A stretch of 48,377 nt of DNA, taken from contig NW_003116454.1 of assembly GCF_000003605.2 (NCBI RefSeq), positions 814,295 to 862,671 of the forward strand, in the 5' to 3' direction. This document shows, piece after piece, positions 46,971-48,377 of the stretch (position 1 is its first letter; each line of letters starts with the position of its first letter). The notes below the pieces were generated by a model. The model ran no database searches. It saw nothing but the letters and a program-made list of their open reading frames with translations, and was not told where the DNA came from. Source of the stretch: Saccoglossus kowalevskii (taxonomy: Eukaryota > Hemichordata > Enteropneusta > Harrimaniidae). The translations under genes were made by a program, and so were the position numbers.

Positions 46971-47078
46971 GAGTGGTCAAGCAAAAGACAGATCACAAAG
47001 TAAATGTCAATAGGTCGTGGTTAGTACTTGCATAGGAGACCATCTGAGAAAACCAGCGGTATAATTTTTTTAAGGATT
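46971..47078 (+). pseudogene. 5S rRNA-like segment, unit 3
   Basis: AGATCACAAAGTAAATGTCA, then GGTCGTGGTTAGTACTTGCA and TAGGAGACC, then AAAACCAGCGGTATAA and TTTTTTT. Same alignment to 5S rRNA as the other units, with its own substitutions. Confidence 0.7.
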
Positions 47079-47489
47079 TGCCTTTCACATTGAAAAGACA
47101 ATTACGCAATTTTTGTGCATTATTTCCTACTCTAATGTCAAACGTTTATTTTAAACATTTGTGGAAATTATTAGATATTTTCAAGTTCATAGAAAGTTTT
47201 AACATATGCTTGTATTTTCAATGAGAAAAAACAATTTTTGCAGTCTTCACCTAATTGCTCTAAAGCTGATACAACAGCGCGCAAATTTGTGCAAAGCAAC
47301 TGCAAAGTTGGTAGATTTGCGTGTTTATTTGACTTAATTTGTTGTTATATCGAACCTTGCCGTTACAAAGTATGAAAAATAAATAAAGTCCATTTGAAGT
47401 CTTCGATGTTAGCAGCCTGTCATATGAGCCACCCGTAAAATGTAAAAAGCAGCCTAAAATGTTAAAAGCGAATGAAAAGTTGGTAGATA

Positions 47490-48377
47490 TCGACGGTACC
47501 AAGAGGTCGGGTGTGTCGGTAAAATGAGGTTGGAAGAGGCTGTACCGAGAGGTCGGATGTGGCGGTGCAGAGAGGTCGGTATTTTCGGTGTAGGGAGGTC
47601 GGGAGATGCGGTAAAGGGAGGTCGGGAGAGGTGGTACCGAGAGGCAGGGTGTGGCTGTACAGGGAGGTCGAGAGAGGCGGTATCAAGAGGTCAGGTGTGG
47701 CGGTGCAGGGAGGTAGAAGAGGCAGCGCAGGGAGGTCAGGTGCGGCGGTGTAGCGAGGCTGGTAGAGACGGTGTTGGGAGGTCGGGAGAGTGGTGCAGGA
47801 AGGTCGGGAGAGGCGGTACCGAGAGGTCAGGTGTGGCGGTGCAGGGAGGTCGGGAGAGGCGGTGCAGAGAGGTCGGGAGAGGTGGTATCAAGAGGTAGGG
47901 TGTGGCGGTGCAGGGAGGTCAGGAGAGACGGTGCAGAGAGGTTGGGAGATGCGGTACAGGGAGGTCGGGAGAGGCGGTACCGAGAGGTAGGGTGTGGCGG
48001 TGCTGGGAGGTCAGGAGATGCGGTACTGAGAGGTCGGGTGTGGCGGTCCAGGGACGTCGGTAGAGGTGGTGTAGGGAAGTCGAGAGTGGCGGTACCAAGA
48101 GGTAGGGTGTGGTGGTGGAGGGAGGTCGGGAGAGGCGGTGTAGAGAGGTCGAGAGAGGTTGTCCATGGAGGTCGAGAGAGGCAGTACCAAGAGGTTGGGT
48201 GTGGCGGTGCAGGGAGATCGGGGAGGCAGACCGGGAAGGTCGGGTGCGGTGGTGTAGAGAGTTTGGTAGAGATGGTGCAGGGAGGCCGGGAGAGATGGTG
48301 CAGGGAGGTCGAGAGAGGCAGTAAATGTAGGTCAAGAGGAGAAGTACCAAGAGATCGGCAGTGGCGGTGGAGGGAGG
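47490..48377. repeat. G-rich 23-bp minisatellite array, about 39 units, runs off window end
   Basis: The period is 23 bp, for example GCGGTGCAGGGAGGTCGGGA+GAG and GCGGTACCGAGAGGTCGGGT+GTG, with rare 21-22-bp units. Two main variants (ending GAG or GTG) alternate irregularly, a hint of higher-order units. The plus strand is very G/purine-rich in an AT-rich neighbourhood, with GGGAGG/GGTCGGG runs able to form G-quadruplexes. Because 23 is not a multiple of 3 and units lack stops, open frames appear on both strands. They are not genes. Confidence 0.96.

Larger units (their letters stand above)
45110..47489. repeat. Tandem array of ~650-890-bp units with 5S-like segments
   Basis: A unit begins near AAGTCCATTTGAAG and continues CAGCCTGTCATATGAGCCAG. 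It has GCTTACAAAGTTGTGAAAAG and GCCGTTTGAATATCGTAGTG blocks, a 5S-like segment and GAAAAGATAATTACGCA. It ends in ACAGCGCGCAAATTTGTGCA. Unit 3 (about 46498-47388, 890 bp) is full length. Unit 1 (45110-45843) lacks the right part and unit 2 (45844-46497) lacks the left part, so those two were joined by a rearrangement. Unit 4 (47389-47489) stops where the minisatellite starts. No coding frame. Confidence 0.85.

Noticed and set aside
45581-47078. Functional 5S rRNA genes
   Set aside because: Only the 3' two-thirds is recognisable, with many substitutions and no proper 5' stem, so the molecules could not fold as normal 5S rRNA.
47490-48377. Open reading frames of 64-143 codons on both strands with Arg/Gly-rich or Pro/Ser/Leu-rich repeats
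   Set aside because: They are the automatic result of a stop-free 23-bp repeat read in three frames. Both strands are open at once and there is no start context or exon structure.

Overview
The window is animal nuclear DNA, AT-rich, with short exons, GT-AG splice sites and many eukaryotic transposons. There are no prokaryotic features. The mix of Gal3ST-like sulfotransferase pieces, Tx1/L1-type and CR1/jockey-like LINEs, a DIRS-type element, TTAA-flanked and 8-bp-duplication DNA transposons, a P2X7-type 'ballast' domain outside any P2X channel and 5S-like repeats suggests an invertebrate, perhaps a marine deuterostome such as a lancelet or hemichordate. That placement is inference and weak. 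I see no intact, clearly functional protein gene. The content is broken host genes set among repeats.

Left part (1-8.2 kb). The first 110 bases are a minus-strand fragment of a galactose-3-O-sulfotransferase-like exon. An unrecognised minus-strand coding relic (535-804) and a short repeat copy 'A' (2240-3085) follow. A CpG-rich promoter-like stretch with an NRF1-type site leads into a decayed RecQ-family helicase gene (3829-6880). Its first coding exon is split by a 1332-bp inverted-repeat transposon (3852-5183) flanked by the 8-bp duplication GTTAGAAC.

Retroelement part (7.8-19.7 kb). There are two LINE fragments of one Tx1/L1-like type, a second kind of LINE, two copies of one non-autonomous LTR family (8194-10677 and 13397-16382, the second holding an assembly gap at 14182-14630) and a DIRS-like relic (about 17340-19640). 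An unrecognised coding-like relic follows (20186-22280), then a broken Gal3ST-like gene on the minus strand (23884-24976) and a near-perfect 106-bp tandem repeat (26071-26498).

Duplicated part (28.5-45 kb). One long segment is present twice: copy B (28490-38235) and copy C (40680-44985). A piece of it is also present as copy A. Comparing the copies exposes two insertions. In B, a 3507-bp element (30564-34070) sits between TTAA duplications. It has about 87-bp inverted repeats and carries two convergent, spliced, decayed genes, one with a P2X7-type ballast domain. C keeps only a left-end remnant of this element, and A shows an uninterrupted TTAA site. Also in B, a 1466-bp element (35971-37436) has 129-bp tandem repeats that each hold an 18-bp palindrome.

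Right part (45.1-48.4 kb). A tandem array of roughly 650-890-bp units follows, each full unit holding a 5S-rRNA-like segment with internal-promoter resemblance. It ends abruptly in a G-rich 23-bp minisatellite that runs off the window.

The most interesting signals are the TTAA element with the ballast-domain gene, the three-state insertion site, the transposon-split RecQ exon and the 5S-like repeat units.
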